DNA from: an uncultured Oscillospiraceae bacterium
GTDB taxonomy: Bacteria; Bacillota; Clostridia; Oscillospirales; Oscillospiraceae
Assembly: GCA_944385675.1 (NCBI GenBank)
Contig: CALWYD010000004.1
Location: forward strand, 43,204-107,203
Length of the DNA stretch: 64,000 nucleotides
Direction: 5' to 3'
Part shown: piece after piece, positions 45,962 through 54,994 of the stretch
How the letters are laid out: each line of letters opens with the position of its first letter
Numbering within the stretch: the first letter of the stretch is position 1
Program-made: the position numbers and the translations under genes
Notes under the pieces: generated by a model
The model's input: only the letters and a program-made list of their open reading frames with translations
Database searches by the model: none
Told to the model about the DNA's origin: nothing

Positions 45962-46346
45962 ATCTCTCTATCCTCCAACAGGCATACGCCACTTTTATAG
46001 CATAGCGTGACAAAAAAAAATTGCAAGAGGCTGGTAGGAAGTTTATCAATTTTTAATTTTTCCTCTGTGTGTTTAGACGGAAAACTTGCGGCCAGGTTTC
46101 TTTCTATGAAATATTTATTTTCCTGTGAATATTCATTTCTGGCCTTTTGTGAAAATTTATACAGTCCCTTTCTCTGTTTGGAAATTCCTCAAAAAAGAGA
46201 GATTTTTCTGCCCATCTGCTGAAAAAAAAGATGTTGCCCAGCTAAAATTCACATATCTATCTATTGACGGTGCATAGACTGCTGGGTTATACTCAGAATA
46301 ACGCCCCGGCAGGGTCGGGGCCCATTAAAAAGGAGATTTTACATCT
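45962..46346. other. Intergenic region, 385 bp
   Basis: AT-rich gap between two divergent genes. It holds the amino acid transporter promoter near 46264-46293. No convincing small gene or structured RNA is seen in the rest; poly-A/T runs near 46010-46060 are notable only for composition. Confidence 0.6.
46264..46293 (+). promoter_or_regulatory. Promoter of amino acid ABC transporter
   Basis: TTGACG (46264-46269), 18 bp, TATACT (46288-46293). Confidence 0.75.
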
Positions 46347-47198
46347 ATGAAAAAGTTTCTTGCTTTAACCATGGCTCTGGCCCTGGCTCTGAGCCTGGCT
46401 GCCTGTGGCAGCAGCTCCTCCAGTTCCGCCGGCTCTTCCTCCCAGGGCAACACCTCTTCTGCCGGAGACGCTTCCTCTGCCGGCGGCGACTATGGCGAGT
46501 TTACCACCGTAGAAGAGGGCAAGCTCATCATGTCCACCAACGCCGCCTTTCCCCCCTATGAGATGACCACCGCCAGCGGCGACTTTGAGGGCATCGACGT
46601 AGAGGTAGCCGGCGCCATTGCCCAGAAGCTGGGCCTGGAACTGGAGATTATGGACATGGGCTTTGACGCCGCCCTCACCGCCGTACAGAACGGCCAGAGC
46701 GACATCGCCATGGCCGGCATTTCCGTGACTCCGGACCGCCTGGAACTCATGGACTTCTCCGACAGCTACGCCACCGGCGTACAGGTGGTCATTGTTAAGG
46801 AGGACTCTCCCATTCAGACACTGGATGACCTGGCCAACGCCGAGATGATTGGCTGCCCGGCCGCCACCACCGGTTACATCTACGCCTCTGACACCCCCGA
46901 GACCGGCGGCTACGGTGAGGACCATGTCACCGCCTATGAGAACGGCGCCCTGGCCGTTATGGCTCTGGTGGGCGGCCAGATCGACGCGGTCATCATCGAC
47001 AATGAGCCCGCCAAGGCCTTTGTGGCCGCCAACGAGGGGCTGAAGATCCTGGAGACTCCCTGGGTGGAAGAGGACTATGCCATTGGCTTTGCCAAGGGCA
47101 ACACCGCCCTGCTGGAGGCTGTGAACACCGCCGTGGCTGAGTTGAAGGCCGACGGCACCTTCCAGGCCATCGTGGACAAGTACATCACCGCCGAGTAA
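46347..47198 (+). CDS. Amino acid ABC transporter substrate-binding lipoprotein
   Basis: 283 residues. Signal peptide with lipobox LAAC (lipidated Cys near 20), then a serine/glycine linker of about 25 residues and a family 3 solute-binding domain (LIMSTNAAFPPYEMTT, GIDVEVAGAIAQKLGLELEI). Binds a polar amino acid; the arginine and aspartate that contact the amino acid backbone appear in the TPDRLELMDFS region. Codon use is highly biased, suggesting high expression. A hairpin after it probably lowers expression of the two downstream genes. Confidence 0.94.
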   Translation: MKKFLALTMALALALSLAACGSSSSSSAGSSSQGNTSSAGDASSAGGDYGEFTTVEEGKLIMSTNAAFPPYEMTTASGDFEGIDVEVAGAIAQKLGLELEIMDMGFDAALTAVQNGQSDIAMAGISVTPDRLELMDFSDSYATGVQVVIVKEDSPIQTLDDLANAEMIGCPAATTGYIYASDTPETGGYGEDHVTAYENGALAVMALVGGQIDAVIIDNEPAKAFVAANEGLKILETPWVEEDYAIGFAKGNTALLEAVNTAVAELKADGTFQAIVDKYITAE

Positions 47199-47211
47199 CA
47201 AACCTTCGGGA

Positions 47212-47237
47212 AAGGGCGGCCTGGATAGGCCGCCCTT
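47212..47237 (+). terminator. Attenuating hairpin between binding protein and permease genes
   Basis: AAGGGCGGCC/GGCCGCCCTT stem followed by TTCT. Such intra-operon hairpins commonly leave more transcript of the binding protein than of the permease. Confidence 0.75.
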
Positions 47238-47265
47238 TTCTGCCTGTGGGAGAGGGAGGGATTCC

Positions 47266-48000
47266 ATGATTCAAAGTCTCATTGACTGGCTGGACAAGCT
47301 GGGGCCGCGCTTCTACATCGCTTTTATTAAGGATGACGTCTGGCGGCTCTATCTTCAGGGGCTGCTGACCACGATAGAGCTGACAGTGGTGGCCCTAATC
47401 GCCGGCACCATTCTGGGTGTGGTGGTGGCCGTCATCCGCACTTCCCATGCCCAGCAGCGCCCGGGCCGCCGGAGAAGCATCTTTCTGGGTATCCTCAATG
47501 CGATCTGCAAGATCTACACCACTGTGATCCGGGGCACCCCCATGATGGTTCAGATCCTCATCTGGAACTTTGTCATCTTCTCCTCCAGCCGCAACAAGTT
47601 CATGATTGGCGTGGTGGCCCTGGGCATCAACTCCGGCGCCTATGTGGCGGAGATCGTCCGAGGCGGCCTGATGAGCGTAGACATTGGCCAGAGTGAGGCC
47701 GGCCGCTCCCTGGGGCTGGGCTATCTGGACACCATGCGCTACATCGTTATCCCCCAGGCCTTCAAAAATATCCTGCCCTCTCTGGGCAACGAGTTGATTA
47801 CTCTGTTCAAGGATACCTCCCTAGTCAACACCTTCGGCCTGGCCGATTTGACCTACCGGGCCTCCCGAATCGCGGGAAACAATTTTGACTACATGCCCCC
47901 CTACATCGGCATCGCCATTATGTACCTGACCATCGTGATTGTCCTCACCTGGCTCCAGGGCAAGCTGGAAAGGAGGCTGCGGGAAAGTGATCGACGTTAA
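47266..48000 (+). CDS. Amino acid ABC transporter permease
   Basis: 244 residues of the HisMQ type with about five membrane helices and the EAA loop [34 protein letters not shown] 47266 is preceded by GGGAGG. Overlaps the ATPase gene. Confidence 0.95.
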   Translation: MIQSLIDWLDKLGPRFYIAFIKDDVWRLYLQGLLTTIELTVVALIAGTILGVVVAVIRTSHAQQRPGRRRSIFLGILNAICKIYTTVIRGTPMMVQILIWNFVIFSSSRNKFMIGVVALGINSGAYVAEIVRGGLMSVDIGQSEAGRSLGLGYLDTMRYIVIPQAFKNILPSLGNELITLFKDTSLVNTFGLADLTYRASRIAGNNFDYMPPYIGIAIMYLTIVIVLTWLQGKLERRLRESDRR

Positions 48001-48709
48001 AAACCTCTCCAAGTCCTTTGGTAGCAACCGGGTTTTGGACAATATCTCCGAGCACGTTTACCCCGGCGAGAAGGTTGTCATTATCGGGCCCTCCGGCTCG
48101 GGCAAGTCCACCTTTCTGCGCTGCCTCAACCTGCTGGAGACCCCCACCATGGGCACCATCACATTTAATGGTCAGAAGATCACTGACCCCAAGGCTGATA
48201 TCGATAAGATCCGCCAGCAGATGGGTATGGTCTTCCAGCACTTCAACCTCTTCCCCAACATGACCATCCGAAAAAACATTACCCTGGCCCCGGTACGCAC
48301 CAAGCTCATGGGCCAGGCGGAGGCGGACGATACCGCCACTGCCTTGCTGCGCCGAGTGGGGCTGGAGGAGAAGGCAGATTCTTATCCCGCTCAACTCTCG
48401 GGAGGTCAGAAGCAGCGGATTGCCATTGTCCGGGCGCTGGCCATGAAACCCAAGGTCATGCTCTTTGATGAACCCACCTCCGCCCTGGACCCGGAAATGG
48501 TGGGTGAGGTGCTCCAGGTTATGAAGGAGCTGGCCGACGAAGGGATGACCATGGTAGTGGTTACCCACGAAATGGGCTTTGCACGGGAAGTTGGTACCCG
48601 GGTTCTCTTCATGGATGGAGGCCACATTTTGGAGCAGAATGAGCCTCACGCCTTCTTTGCCAATCCCAAAGAGGCCCGAACCAGAGAGTTCCTGTCCAAG
48701 GTGCTGTAA
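47987..48709 (+). CDS. Amino acid ABC transporter ATP-binding protein
   Basis: 240 residues from GTG 47987 ([12 protein letters not shown]), 10 bp after AGGAGG and overlapping the permease stop by 14 bp. Walker [10 protein letters not shown], signature LSGGQKQR, Walker [14 protein letters not shown] and switch histidine THEMGFA. Drives uptake of a polar amino acid with the two genes upstream. Confidence 0.96.
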   Translation: MIDVKNLSKSFGSNRVLDNISEHVYPGEKVVIIGPSGSGKSTFLRCLNLLETPTMGTITFNGQKITDPKADIDKIRQQMGMVFQHFNLFPNMTIRKNITLAPVRTKLMGQAEADDTATALLRRVGLEEKADSYPAQLSGGQKQRIAIVRALAMKPKVMLFDEPTSALDPEMVGEVLQVMKELADEGMTMVVVTHEMGFAREVGTRVLFMDGGHILEQNEPHAFFANPKEARTREFLSKVL

Positions 48710-48782
48710 CTATATTTTCTGCCTCCATGCGGTGTTCTGCACCTTTGAACTCTGCAGTTTCTCTCTTTTCCAAAAACTTGCA

Positions 48783-48816
48783 AAGGCCGGGCCCCATAAA
48801 GGGGCCCGGCCTTCTC
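48783..48816 (+). terminator. Terminator of amino acid transporter operon
   Basis: 13-bp perfect stem AAGGCCGGGCCCC/GGGGCCCGGCCTT with CTC then ATTATC downstream; it could also work for the convergent rubrerythrin gene. Confidence 0.8.
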
Positions 48817-48835
48817 ATTATCTTGTCCCAAGCAA

Positions 48836-49372
48836 TTAATAGTTCTCAGCTTTCAGCTGGAAGAAGTCTCTGGGATGGGCGCAAACAGGGCATACTTCAG
48901 GCGCCTGCTTACCCACATGGATGTGACCGCAGTTGCTGCACTGCCAGATCATGTCGCCGTCCCGGGAGAACACCAGGCCGCCCTCCACATTGGCCAGCAG
49001 CTTGCGGTAGCGCTCCTCATGCTCCTTCTCAATCTTGCCCACTTCCTCAAACAGGTAGGCGATGTGATCAAAGCCCTCTTCCCTGGCCTCCTTGGCCATC
49101 GTGGCATACATATCGGTCCACTCGTAGTTCTCGCCCTCTGCGGCAGCTTTCAGATTTTCAGCTGTAGTTCCAATTCCGTCCAGCAACTTAAACCAAATCT
49201 TGGCATGCTCCTTCTCGTTGGCAGCGGTCTCCTCAAAAATCTTGGAGATCTGAACATAGCCATCCTTCTTGGCCTTCGAGGCAAAATAGGTATACTTGTT
49301 GCGAGCCTGGGACTCACCGGCAAAGGCAGTCCACAGATTGGCTTCTGTCTTGCTTCCTTTCAATTCAGGCAT
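48836..49372 (-). CDS. rbr: Rubrerythrin
   Basis: 178-residue peroxide-reducing iron protein. The N-terminal diiron domain has the ferritin-like ExxH pairs ([14 protein letters not shown] type, [22 protein letters not shown]), and the C-terminal rubredoxin-like domain has [10 protein letters not shown]...CPVCAHP. It protects anaerobes from hydrogen peroxide. A PerR-like palindrome at its promoter suggests peroxide induction. Confidence 0.96.
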   Translation of the reverse strand: MPELKGSKTEANLWTAFAGESQARNKYTYFASKAKKDGYVQISKIFEETAANEKEHAKIWFKLLDGIGTTAENLKAAAEGENYEWTDMYATMAKEAREEGFDHIAYLFEEVGKIEKEHEERYRKLLANVEGGLVFSRDGDMIWQCSNCGHIHVGKQAPEVCPVCAHPRDFFQLKAENY

Positions 49373-49409
49373 CTTAATATCCTCACTTTCCTTTTCTTTG
49401 GTTTTTGTT

Positions 49410-49428
49410 AACAGGAATGATTCTTGTT
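49410..49428. promoter_or_regulatory. PerR/Fur-type operator of rubrerythrin gene
   Basis: AACAGGAATGATTCTTGTT, a 19-bp palindrome with one mismatch, containing the AGAATCATTC-like core on the minus strand. It lies just downstream of the promoter -10, where PerR typically represses. Confidence 0.55.
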
Positions 49429-49438
49429 ATCTTCCTTC

Positions 49439-49467
49439 ACTATATCAGACCTGGATGAACTTGTCAA
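49439..49467 (-). promoter_or_regulatory. Rubrerythrin promoter
   Basis: TTGACA (49462-49467), 17 bp, TATAGT (49439-49444) on the minus strand. Confidence 0.85.
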
Positions 49468-49573
49468 GAACTTTTAGAAATTAATTTTGCGCCCGGCCCC
49501 CGTATTAGGACAAATTTCACCATACTTTCCAAACCATCAGGGGCCAAAGCGCACGCAAACCTGTTTATCCGGT

Positions 49574-49627
49574 CCTGGTGAAAGGGCCTGATCCGTTTTC
49601 CTCCAAACGGCAAGCCATTTCACCAGG
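49574..49627. repeat. Nested inverted repeat, possible structured element
   Basis: CCTGGTGAAA (49574-49583) is perfectly complementary to TTTCACCAGG (49618-49627). Inside is CCGTTT/AAACGG (49593-49598, 49605-49610). It lies after the cysS terminator and before the rubrerythrin promoter, so it belongs to neither transcript. It may be an intergenic repeat unit or a small RNA. Only one copy is seen in this window. Confidence 0.45.
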
Positions 49628-49673
49628 TTTCCTGCCGCTACAATTACGGACCCATCCTTTTTAATTTTTAAAC

Positions 49674-49699
49674 AGGCGCGCCCAAAAGCGGGCGCGCCT
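49674..49699 (-). terminator. Terminator of cysE-cysS
   Basis: AGGCGCGCCC/GGGCGCGCCT stem with TGTTTAAAAATT after it on the minus strand. Confidence 0.8.
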
Positions 49700-49719
49700 G
49701 CTGTTCTCTCCCTTTCTGT

Positions 49720-51168
49720 TTATATCCGCTTCCAAACTGCGCCACCCGGCACGTCAGTGATCTCGATCCCTCGCTCCTTTAACTCCGCCCGAATGCGATC
49801 TGCCTCAGCAAAATTTTTCGCTTTCTTTGCCTCGCCCCGGGCCAATACCAAAGCATCAATTTCCTCATCGCCCTCTCCCGTCACGGTATAGCCCCCAGCG
49901 GCTTTGCTGGTCTTAGCCTTGGCCTGCTCCGCCCTCACTCGGGCCCCCTGCTCCAGCAGGGACAGAGAGAGCACCTGATCAAAGCTGTCCAACACAGCCA
50001 ACTTGGTGGCGCCGTTCAGGTTCGCTTTCAGCGCGTCATATACGGCAGTAACACCCATAGAGGTGTTCAGGTCGTTTCCTACTTGCTGCTTAAAGCGGTC
50101 TTTGTACTGGGCCAGGACCTTCTCATCCACCGGCCCATCAGCCGGATCCAACGCCGCCACTCTGGCAATAAGCTTCTGGTATGCTCCCGCTGCATTATCT
50201 AAGTTTTCCCAGGAAAACACAAGCCCCTTGCGGTAATGACTCTGCAGGCAGAAAAACCGGTAGGCAAGCGGGTCGTACCCTTTTTCTTCCAGCAGAGAAA
50301 CCGTGAGGAACTCCCCTTTGGATTTGGACATTTTCCCGCTGGTGGTATTTAAATGATGCACATGGAACCATTGCCTGCACCAGGGGTGGCCCAGATAAGA
50401 TTCAGACTGAGCAATCTCATTGGTGTGGTGGGGAAAGGCGTTGTCAATGCCGCCACAGTGCAGATCCAGGTATTCTCCATTATATTTTAAGGAGATCCCA
50501 GAACACTCAATATGCCACCCGGGATACCCCACACCCCAAGGAGAATCCCACTTCAGAGCCTGGTCTTCAAATTTAGACTTGGTAAACCAGAGGACAAAAT
50601 CGTTCTTGTTGCGCTTATTGGTATCTTCCTCTACCCCTTCTCGGACCCCCACGGCCAGATCCTCCTCGTCGTGGTCGTTGAAGATATAGTACCGTTCCAG
50701 CTTGGAGGAATCAAAATATACATTTCCGCCAGCTGTATAGGCAAATCCCTTGTCAAGAAGAGTTGTAATGATCCGGATATACTCCGGAATACAGCCGGTG
50801 GCCGGCTGGACGGTATCCGGTCTTCGGATATTCAGCTTGCGGCAGTCCTCAAAGAAGGCATCTGTATAGAACTTTGCAATCTCCATAACGCTCTTGTGCT
50901 CCCGCTTGGCTCCCTTGAGCATCTTATCCTCTCCCGTGTCAGCATCGGAGGCCAGATGCCCTACATCCGTAATATTCATAACCCGGTTGACATCATAGTC
51001 CGAATAGCGCAGGAACTTCTCCAGCACATCCTCCATGATATAGGAACGCAGGTTTCCAATATGTGCAAAATGGTACACTGTGGGACCGCAGGTATACATC
51101 TCTACATGTCCTGGGGTGTGAGTCTGAAACTCTTCCTTCTTATGGGTAGCGGAATTATACAGCAGCAT
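49720..51168 (-). CDS. cysS: Cysteinyl-tRNA synthetase
   Basis: 482-residue class I synthetase. HIGH-type motif FAHIGNLRS, zinc-binding CTCGPTVY and C...H set, and KMSKSKGEF. The frame from 51168 follows GAGGGGAAAAC. Encoded after cysE in one transcript under a Cys T-box, so cysteine supply and use respond together to tRNA-Cys charging. Confidence 0.97.
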   Translation of the reverse strand: MLLYNSATHKKEEFQTHTPGHVEMYTCGPTVYHFAHIGNLRSYIMEDVLEKFLRYSDYDVNRVMNITDVGHLASDADTGEDKMLKGAKREHKSVMEIAKFYTDAFFEDCRKLNIRRPDTVQPATGCIPEYIRIITTLLDKGFAYTAGGNVYFDSSKLERYYIFNDHDEEDLAVGVREGVEEDTNKRNKNDFVLWFTKSKFEDQALKWDSPWGVGYPGWHIECSGISLKYNGEYLDLHCGGIDNAFPHHTNEIAQSESYLGHPWCRQWFHVHHLNTTSGKMSKSKGEFLTVSLLEEKGYDPLAYRFFCLQSHYRKGLVFSWENLDNAAGAYQKLIARVAALDPADGPVDEKVLAQYKDRFKQQVGNDLNTSMGVTAVYDALKANLNGATKLAVLDSFDQVLSLSLLEQGARVRAEQAKAKTSKAAGGYTVTGEGDEEIDALVLARGEAKKAKNFAEADRIRAELKERGIEITDVPGGAVWKRI

Positions 51169-51200
51169 AACGTTTTCCCCTCTTATCTATATTCAGCAGT

Positions 51201-51887
51201 TTAGTTTGCAGCGGTGTCTTTGCCCACAGCGACCGTCTCCCGCTGCCGCAGGTATTGTTCATCCAACAGGCGCTCCACCATATCCAACCTGGCAGAGAGC
51301 GCAGAAAGTCTCTCCAGTGTAGGATTCTCCACGCTGGTCTGATCCACTTCATCTGCATAATGGGTAACTCGTCCGGCGATACGCACCACTTGGGCAGGAA
51401 CACCTACTGCGGTAGCATCGGCCGGAACCTCGGTGAGAACCACTGCGTTGGCAGCAATGCGGGCATTGTCTCCTACTTTAAACGGGCCCAATACCTTGGC
51501 TCCACAACTGAGCAGCACATTATTCCCGATGGTGGGATGGCGCTTCCCTTGATCCTTCCCGGTACCTCCCAAAGTAACTCCGTGATAGATTAAGCAGTCG
51601 TCCCCCACCTCTGCTGTCTCACCGATCACAATCCCCATACCGTGGTCGATGACGAGGCGGCGGCCAATTTTTGCCCCGGGATGAATTTCAATTCCTGTCC
51701 AGAATCGGCTCCATTGGGAGACAAATCTGGCCAAAAATCTAAAGTGATGACAGTATAGCCAATGGGCCAAACGGTGATACAGGGTGGCATGCACCCCCTG
51801 GTAAAGCAGAAAAATTTCCAGCTTGGATCGAGCCGCTGGATCTCTGCGCTGATAAGCCTCCAACAATTCATTGAGTGACTTGAACAT
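51201..51887 (-). CDS. cysE: Serine O-acetyltransferase
   Basis: 228 residues, left-handed beta-helix acetyltransferase. Key motifs IEIHPGAKIG (catalytic histidine), DHGMGIVIGETAEVGDDC and GGTGKDQGKRHP(T). Makes O-acetylserine, the precursor for cysteine. A C-terminal helix (LSALSARLDMVERLL) is longer than in short cysE types. It lies under the T-box, upstream of cysS. Confidence 0.95.
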   Translation of the reverse strand: MFKSLNELLEAYQRRDPAARSKLEIFLLYQGVHATLYHRLAHWLYCHHFRFLARFVSQWSRFWTGIEIHPGAKIGRRLVIDHGMGIVIGETAEVGDDCLIYHGVTLGGTGKDQGKRHPTIGNNVLLSCGAKVLGPFKVGDNARIAANAVVLTEVPADATAVGVPAQVVRIAGRVTHYADEVDQTSVENPTLERLSALSARLDMVERLLDEQYLRQRETVAVGKDTAAN

Positions 51888-51944
51888 AACTCCTCCTTTT
51901 CCATTCCACCTGTTTCCACAGTGTTCTCGGGCTGAAGGGGATCA

Positions 51945-52165
51945 AAAAAACCCCCTACACCCGATACGGGCATAAGAGGCGACAAAATCGCGGTTCCACT
52001 CTCATTTTTCACTCGTTCGGCCAATATCGGAGCCGATCCGGGCGGCATTGCCCGCCACGCTCCCGGACGCACTTCACATCTCGCCGCCGCAGGCCCCCTT
52101 TCAGCCGGTGAAGGGCCCTCTCTGTTCTTTGGCGCTGACGTTACTTTTCCGTTCCTCGCGCTTAC
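51945..52165 (-). promoter_or_regulatory. Cys-specific T-box leader of cysE-cysS
   Basis: The conserved AGTGGAACCGCG lies at 51989-52000, followed by a terminator hairpin (51951-51979) with a TTTTTTT tail. A candidate specifier TGC (Cys) is at 52069-52071 in GTGAAGTGCGTCC. Uncharged tRNA-Cys would promote readthrough into cysE-cysS. Confidence 0.9.
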
Positions 52166-52173
52166 AAGGTATT

Positions 52174-52202
52174 ATATTACCATTCCCCTGCCTGGGTGTC
52201 AA
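52174..52202 (-). promoter_or_regulatory. Promoter of the Cys T-box transcript
   Basis: TTGACA (52197-52202), 17 bp, TAATAT (52174-52179) on the minus strand. Confidence 0.75.
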
Positions 52203-52283
52203 GTACAAGCCCCTATTGTCCTAGCTTTGGAATCGTCTTGACTTAAAATTACTATTAAATTTCGCAAAATTCTGTTGCCCGTT

Positions 52284-52622
52284 CTATGCCTCCCCGCTGT
52301 TCAGCTCGGTACCGTAATGCTCTGACCAAAAGCCATTGTCTAACGCAATGGTAAAAAACGGCGTCATCTTATTATAAAGTTCAGTATCAGTGGGTTTTGG
52401 CAACCCCAGTAAAAAAGTACAAAATTCTGTTGTTACTTTCCCCTGGATTATCTTTCCATATTGCCACGTACTTTCCTTGAAGGTGCCAAAGGGCCGAGCC
52501 ATGGCGATCTCCTCCGCCTCCTCTTCCCAACAGTGGATTTCAAATGTGGCCGCGGTTTTCAGCTTTGTCGCCATAATGTTTTTCCAACGCTGATTGGTGG
52601 CCTCATTGGGATCCAATTCCAT
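52284..52622 (-). CDS. Unrecognised 112-residue protein
   Basis: An uninterrupted frame with AAAGGAGGT about 13 bp upstream, hence likely coding. The protein is mixed alpha-beta, acidic overall, with FEIHCWEEEAEEIAMARPFG, a single cysteine near 31 and another near 68, and SEHYGTE near the end. No signal peptide or transmembrane helix. I do not recognise a family. Single-gene unit upstream of the cysE T-box region. Confidence 0.65.
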   Translation of the reverse strand: MELDPNEATNQRWKNIMATKLKTAATFEIHCWEEEAEEIAMARPFGTFKESTWQYGKIIQGKVTTEFCTFLLGLPKPTDTELYNKMTPFFTIALDNGFWSEHYGTELNSGEA

Positions 52623-52957
52623 TGTTCTTATGACACCTCCTTTCTGTAAAATACTTCTATTATTTCAGATAAGTATTGGCCAGCCAGCGGGCGCAAAAGT
52701 GTATTCTCCCACCCGTATAAGGCCCCTCTCCGCTTCGTCTCCCACTATGCAGGGTTGGTTAAACTGCAACTCTCTTGCTCCCCCATACAAACTGGTAGCA
52801 GAATTGATTAGAGAAGCAGAACCTGCCACATATTGAAACTGACAGACTTTTTTCCATCAACACTCGGTCTAAACAGGGCTTGTCCCTTTCCATCCCTATC
52901 TCACATGTTCCTCCGGGCACCGCGCAGAGGTCCCCCCAATAATAATTTTATGTAAAT
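52623..52957. other. Intergenic region, 335 bp
   Basis: Between the 112-residue gene and the FNT gene. I see the SD and likely promoter zone of the 112-residue gene near its left end and no convincing small gene, terminator or RNA in the remainder. Confidence 0.5.
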
Positions 52958-53785
52958 TCACTTTCCCTTATTATACTGGTAGCAGTACCACAGTAGGGCA
53001 CCCAGGCTCATACCGCCCAGCACGTTGCCTAAAGTAACCGGCAGCAAATTCCCCAGCAGGAAATTAGCCGGTGTCAGGGCGGACAGATTCACTCCCATTT
53101 CAGAAGCCAACTGAGCATAGGCGGGCACCGTCTTTGCCAACAGGCCTGCAGAGATATAATACATATTGGCCACACAATGTTCAAATCCGCAAATTACAAA
53201 GTAACAAACCGGAAGGAACGCCCCCATCAGCCGACTGGCAGTATCCTTGCCCGACATGGCAATCATCACACCCAGACACACCAGAAGATTGCAGAAAAAT
53301 CCAAGTACCACGCCATTTTGAAAAGAAAGTCCACACTTGGTAGCTGCAAGATTCATGGTAAATACGGCCAGTTCCCCTCCCGAATAGTTCATCTGTCCAA
53401 AAAAGACGCAGCCAGCTGCAACCAGAAGGCACCCCGCAAAGTTGGACAGATAGACAATAATCCAGTTGCGCAGCATGTTGAACCAGCTGCACCGTTTCTC
53501 CAAAACGGAGATAACAATCAGGCTGTTCCCTGTAAACAGTTCTGTCCCTGTCATCACCACCATCCCCAGTCCAAAGGGGAACAGCAACCCGCTGACAGTG
53601 TGGGCAGTCCAGACATCTGTAATACCATAAATAGCAGTATCAGTGGCAGCACAACCCAGAGCGATCAATGCACCTGCTAAGATGCCCAGCAAGACCAGAA
53701 CCATGGCCGGTTTTTTTGTTTTGTCTGCGCCTGTCCCGGCATATAAAGCCACCACTTCATTGGGGGAATAAAAATTCTGACTCAT
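52958..53785 (-). CDS. Formate/nitrite (FNT) family channel
   Basis: 275 residues from ATG 53785 (MSQNFYSPNEVVALY); six membrane helices. The conserved GFEHCVANM (central histidine) and NLLVCLGVMIA are typical of FocA/NirC/hydrosulfide channels. It could move formate, nitrite or hydrosulfide. In some clostridia an FNT member beside anaerobic sulfite reductase genes exports hydrosulfide, and a sulfite-reductase-like gene lies 1.7 kb away here. Follows the LysR gene, likely one operon. Confidence 0.92.
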   Translation of the reverse strand: MSQNFYSPNEVVALYAGTGADKTKKPAMVLVLLGILAGALIALGCAATDTAIYGITDVWTAHTVSGLLFPFGLGMVVMTGTELFTGNSLIVISVLEKRCSWFNMLRNWIIVYLSNFAGCLLVAAGCVFFGQMNYSGGELAVFTMNLAATKCGLSFQNGVVLGFFCNLLVCLGVMIAMSGKDTASRLMGAFLPVCYFVICGFEHCVANMYYISAGLLAKTVPAYAQLASEMGVNLSALTPANFLLGNLLPVTLGNVLGGMSLGALLWYCYQYNKGK

Positions 53786-53821
53786 TATATTCATCCTCAT
53801 CATTTCCCATCGTTTCTCGCT

Positions 53822-54769
53822 TCAATCTTCGGCATCCCAGCGGTCAAACCTACTATAATATTCCTTGGTTAAATCAATAAATGTTCGGGCTGCCGGAGAT
53901 AAAAAACCGTTCTTTTTATAAACCACCGCCATAGGGCAGGTCAAAGGGGGCTCACCAATGGTAAAACAGGCTAATTGATCCAGGTACGGGGTACGGGAAA
54001 TGCCGCTCTCCTGGAGAAAAGCAAACCCCATGTGCTCGGCTACCAAATTGATCGCTGTGGTGTTATTGGTGGTAATCAGAATGTTTTGCGGCTCCACATT
54101 GTGCACAGAAAAGGTGTTGCGCAGCAACTTGCTCAAGCGCCAGTCATGAGGCAGCATAATCAGCCGCTGGTGCTCCAGCAAACGCAAATCAGGAAAGGGC
54201 TTGGGCTGTAGATAAGTACTCTCCAACTCCTGCACTAGGGGGTGGCTCCTGCTTCCAATCAGAAAGACCCTCTCCCGCATCACCAGTTCATAGGTTAAAT
54301 CCGTCAAATCTCCAGGGATATGCATAATACAGAAGTCTGTAATACTGCCGGCAGCCAAATCGCCCAATTTCGGCACAGGCGCCTCGTGGAGTACTACCTG
54401 AACATCCGGATACTCCTTGGCAAAACGGGGCAGTATATCAGGAAGCAACACAGACCCTCGCCATGGGGATACTCCAATGTGAAGCATTGGCCGCTTTTTA
54501 TTCTGTAAATCCCGCAAATCACTGACCAGCTGGCGATCCAGGTAGTCCTGCCGCTCCAAATAGGCATGAAATACCTCTCCAGCCGGCGTCAGCCTGAGCG
54601 GACTATGGGAGCGATCCAGAAGCATCACACCCAAATTGGCTTCTAGCTTGGCCAGATACTGGCTGAGATAGGGTTGCGAGAGATATAGCCGTTCCGCTGC
54701 CCGGGAAATACTCCGCTCTTTTGCGATAGTTAAAAAATACTCTGGGTTTTTTACAAACATAGCGGGCAC
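53822..54769 (-). CDS. LysR-family transcriptional regulator
   Basis: 315 residues with N-terminal winged helix (YFLTIAKERSISRAAERLYLSQPYLSQYLAKLEANLG) and a periplasmic-binding-like effector domain. The first gene of the pair with the FNT channel, which it probably controls; the effector is unknown. The intergenic region to the divergent XRE gene holds the control sites. Confidence 0.93.
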   Translation of the reverse strand: MPAMFVKNPEYFLTIAKERSISRAAERLYLSQPYLSQYLAKLEANLGVMLLDRSHSPLRLTPAGEVFHAYLERQDYLDRQLVSDLRDLQNKKRPMLHIGVSPWRGSVLLPDILPRFAKEYPDVQVVLHEAPVPKLGDLAAGSITDFCIMHIPGDLTDLTYELVMRERVFLIGSRSHPLVQELESTYLQPKPFPDLRLLEHQRLIMLPHDWRLSKLLRNTFSVHNVEPQNILITTNNTTAINLVAEHMGFAFLQESGISRTPYLDQLACFTIGEPPLTCPMAVVYKKNGFLSPAARTFIDLTKEYYSRFDRWDAED

Positions 54770-54936
54770 TCCATAATAAATTAATTATAATAATTATATC
54801 ATAGTTCTTTTCGTGGAAACAGTGTTTCCACAGTCCCTCTTCCTTTCTTTACTTTAAAAATTAAAATATTTTGCCTTGAAAACATTTTTATTTCAAATTC
54901 AGCAAAAAATTTTTTTGAGCTGACTGGTTTCGCCCG

Positions 54937-54950
54937 TTTTCGACAAATTT
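54937..54950 (-). promoter_or_regulatory. Perfect Spo0A box upstream of XRE gene
   Basis: TTTTCGACAAATTT, i.e. TTTGTCGAA in reverse, the consensus 0A box. It overlaps the -35 position expected for the -10 TATGCT at 54962-54967. A second box lies 58 bp downstream. Confidence 0.65.
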
Positions 54951-54994
54951 CCCCATATATCTATGCTAACCTAAGAGAAAAAGGGGGGGTTGAT

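Noticed and set aside
46365-47267. Minus-strand frame of 300 codons
   Set aside because: Shadow of the strongly codon-biased substrate-binding protein gene; glycine/valine rich with no family features.
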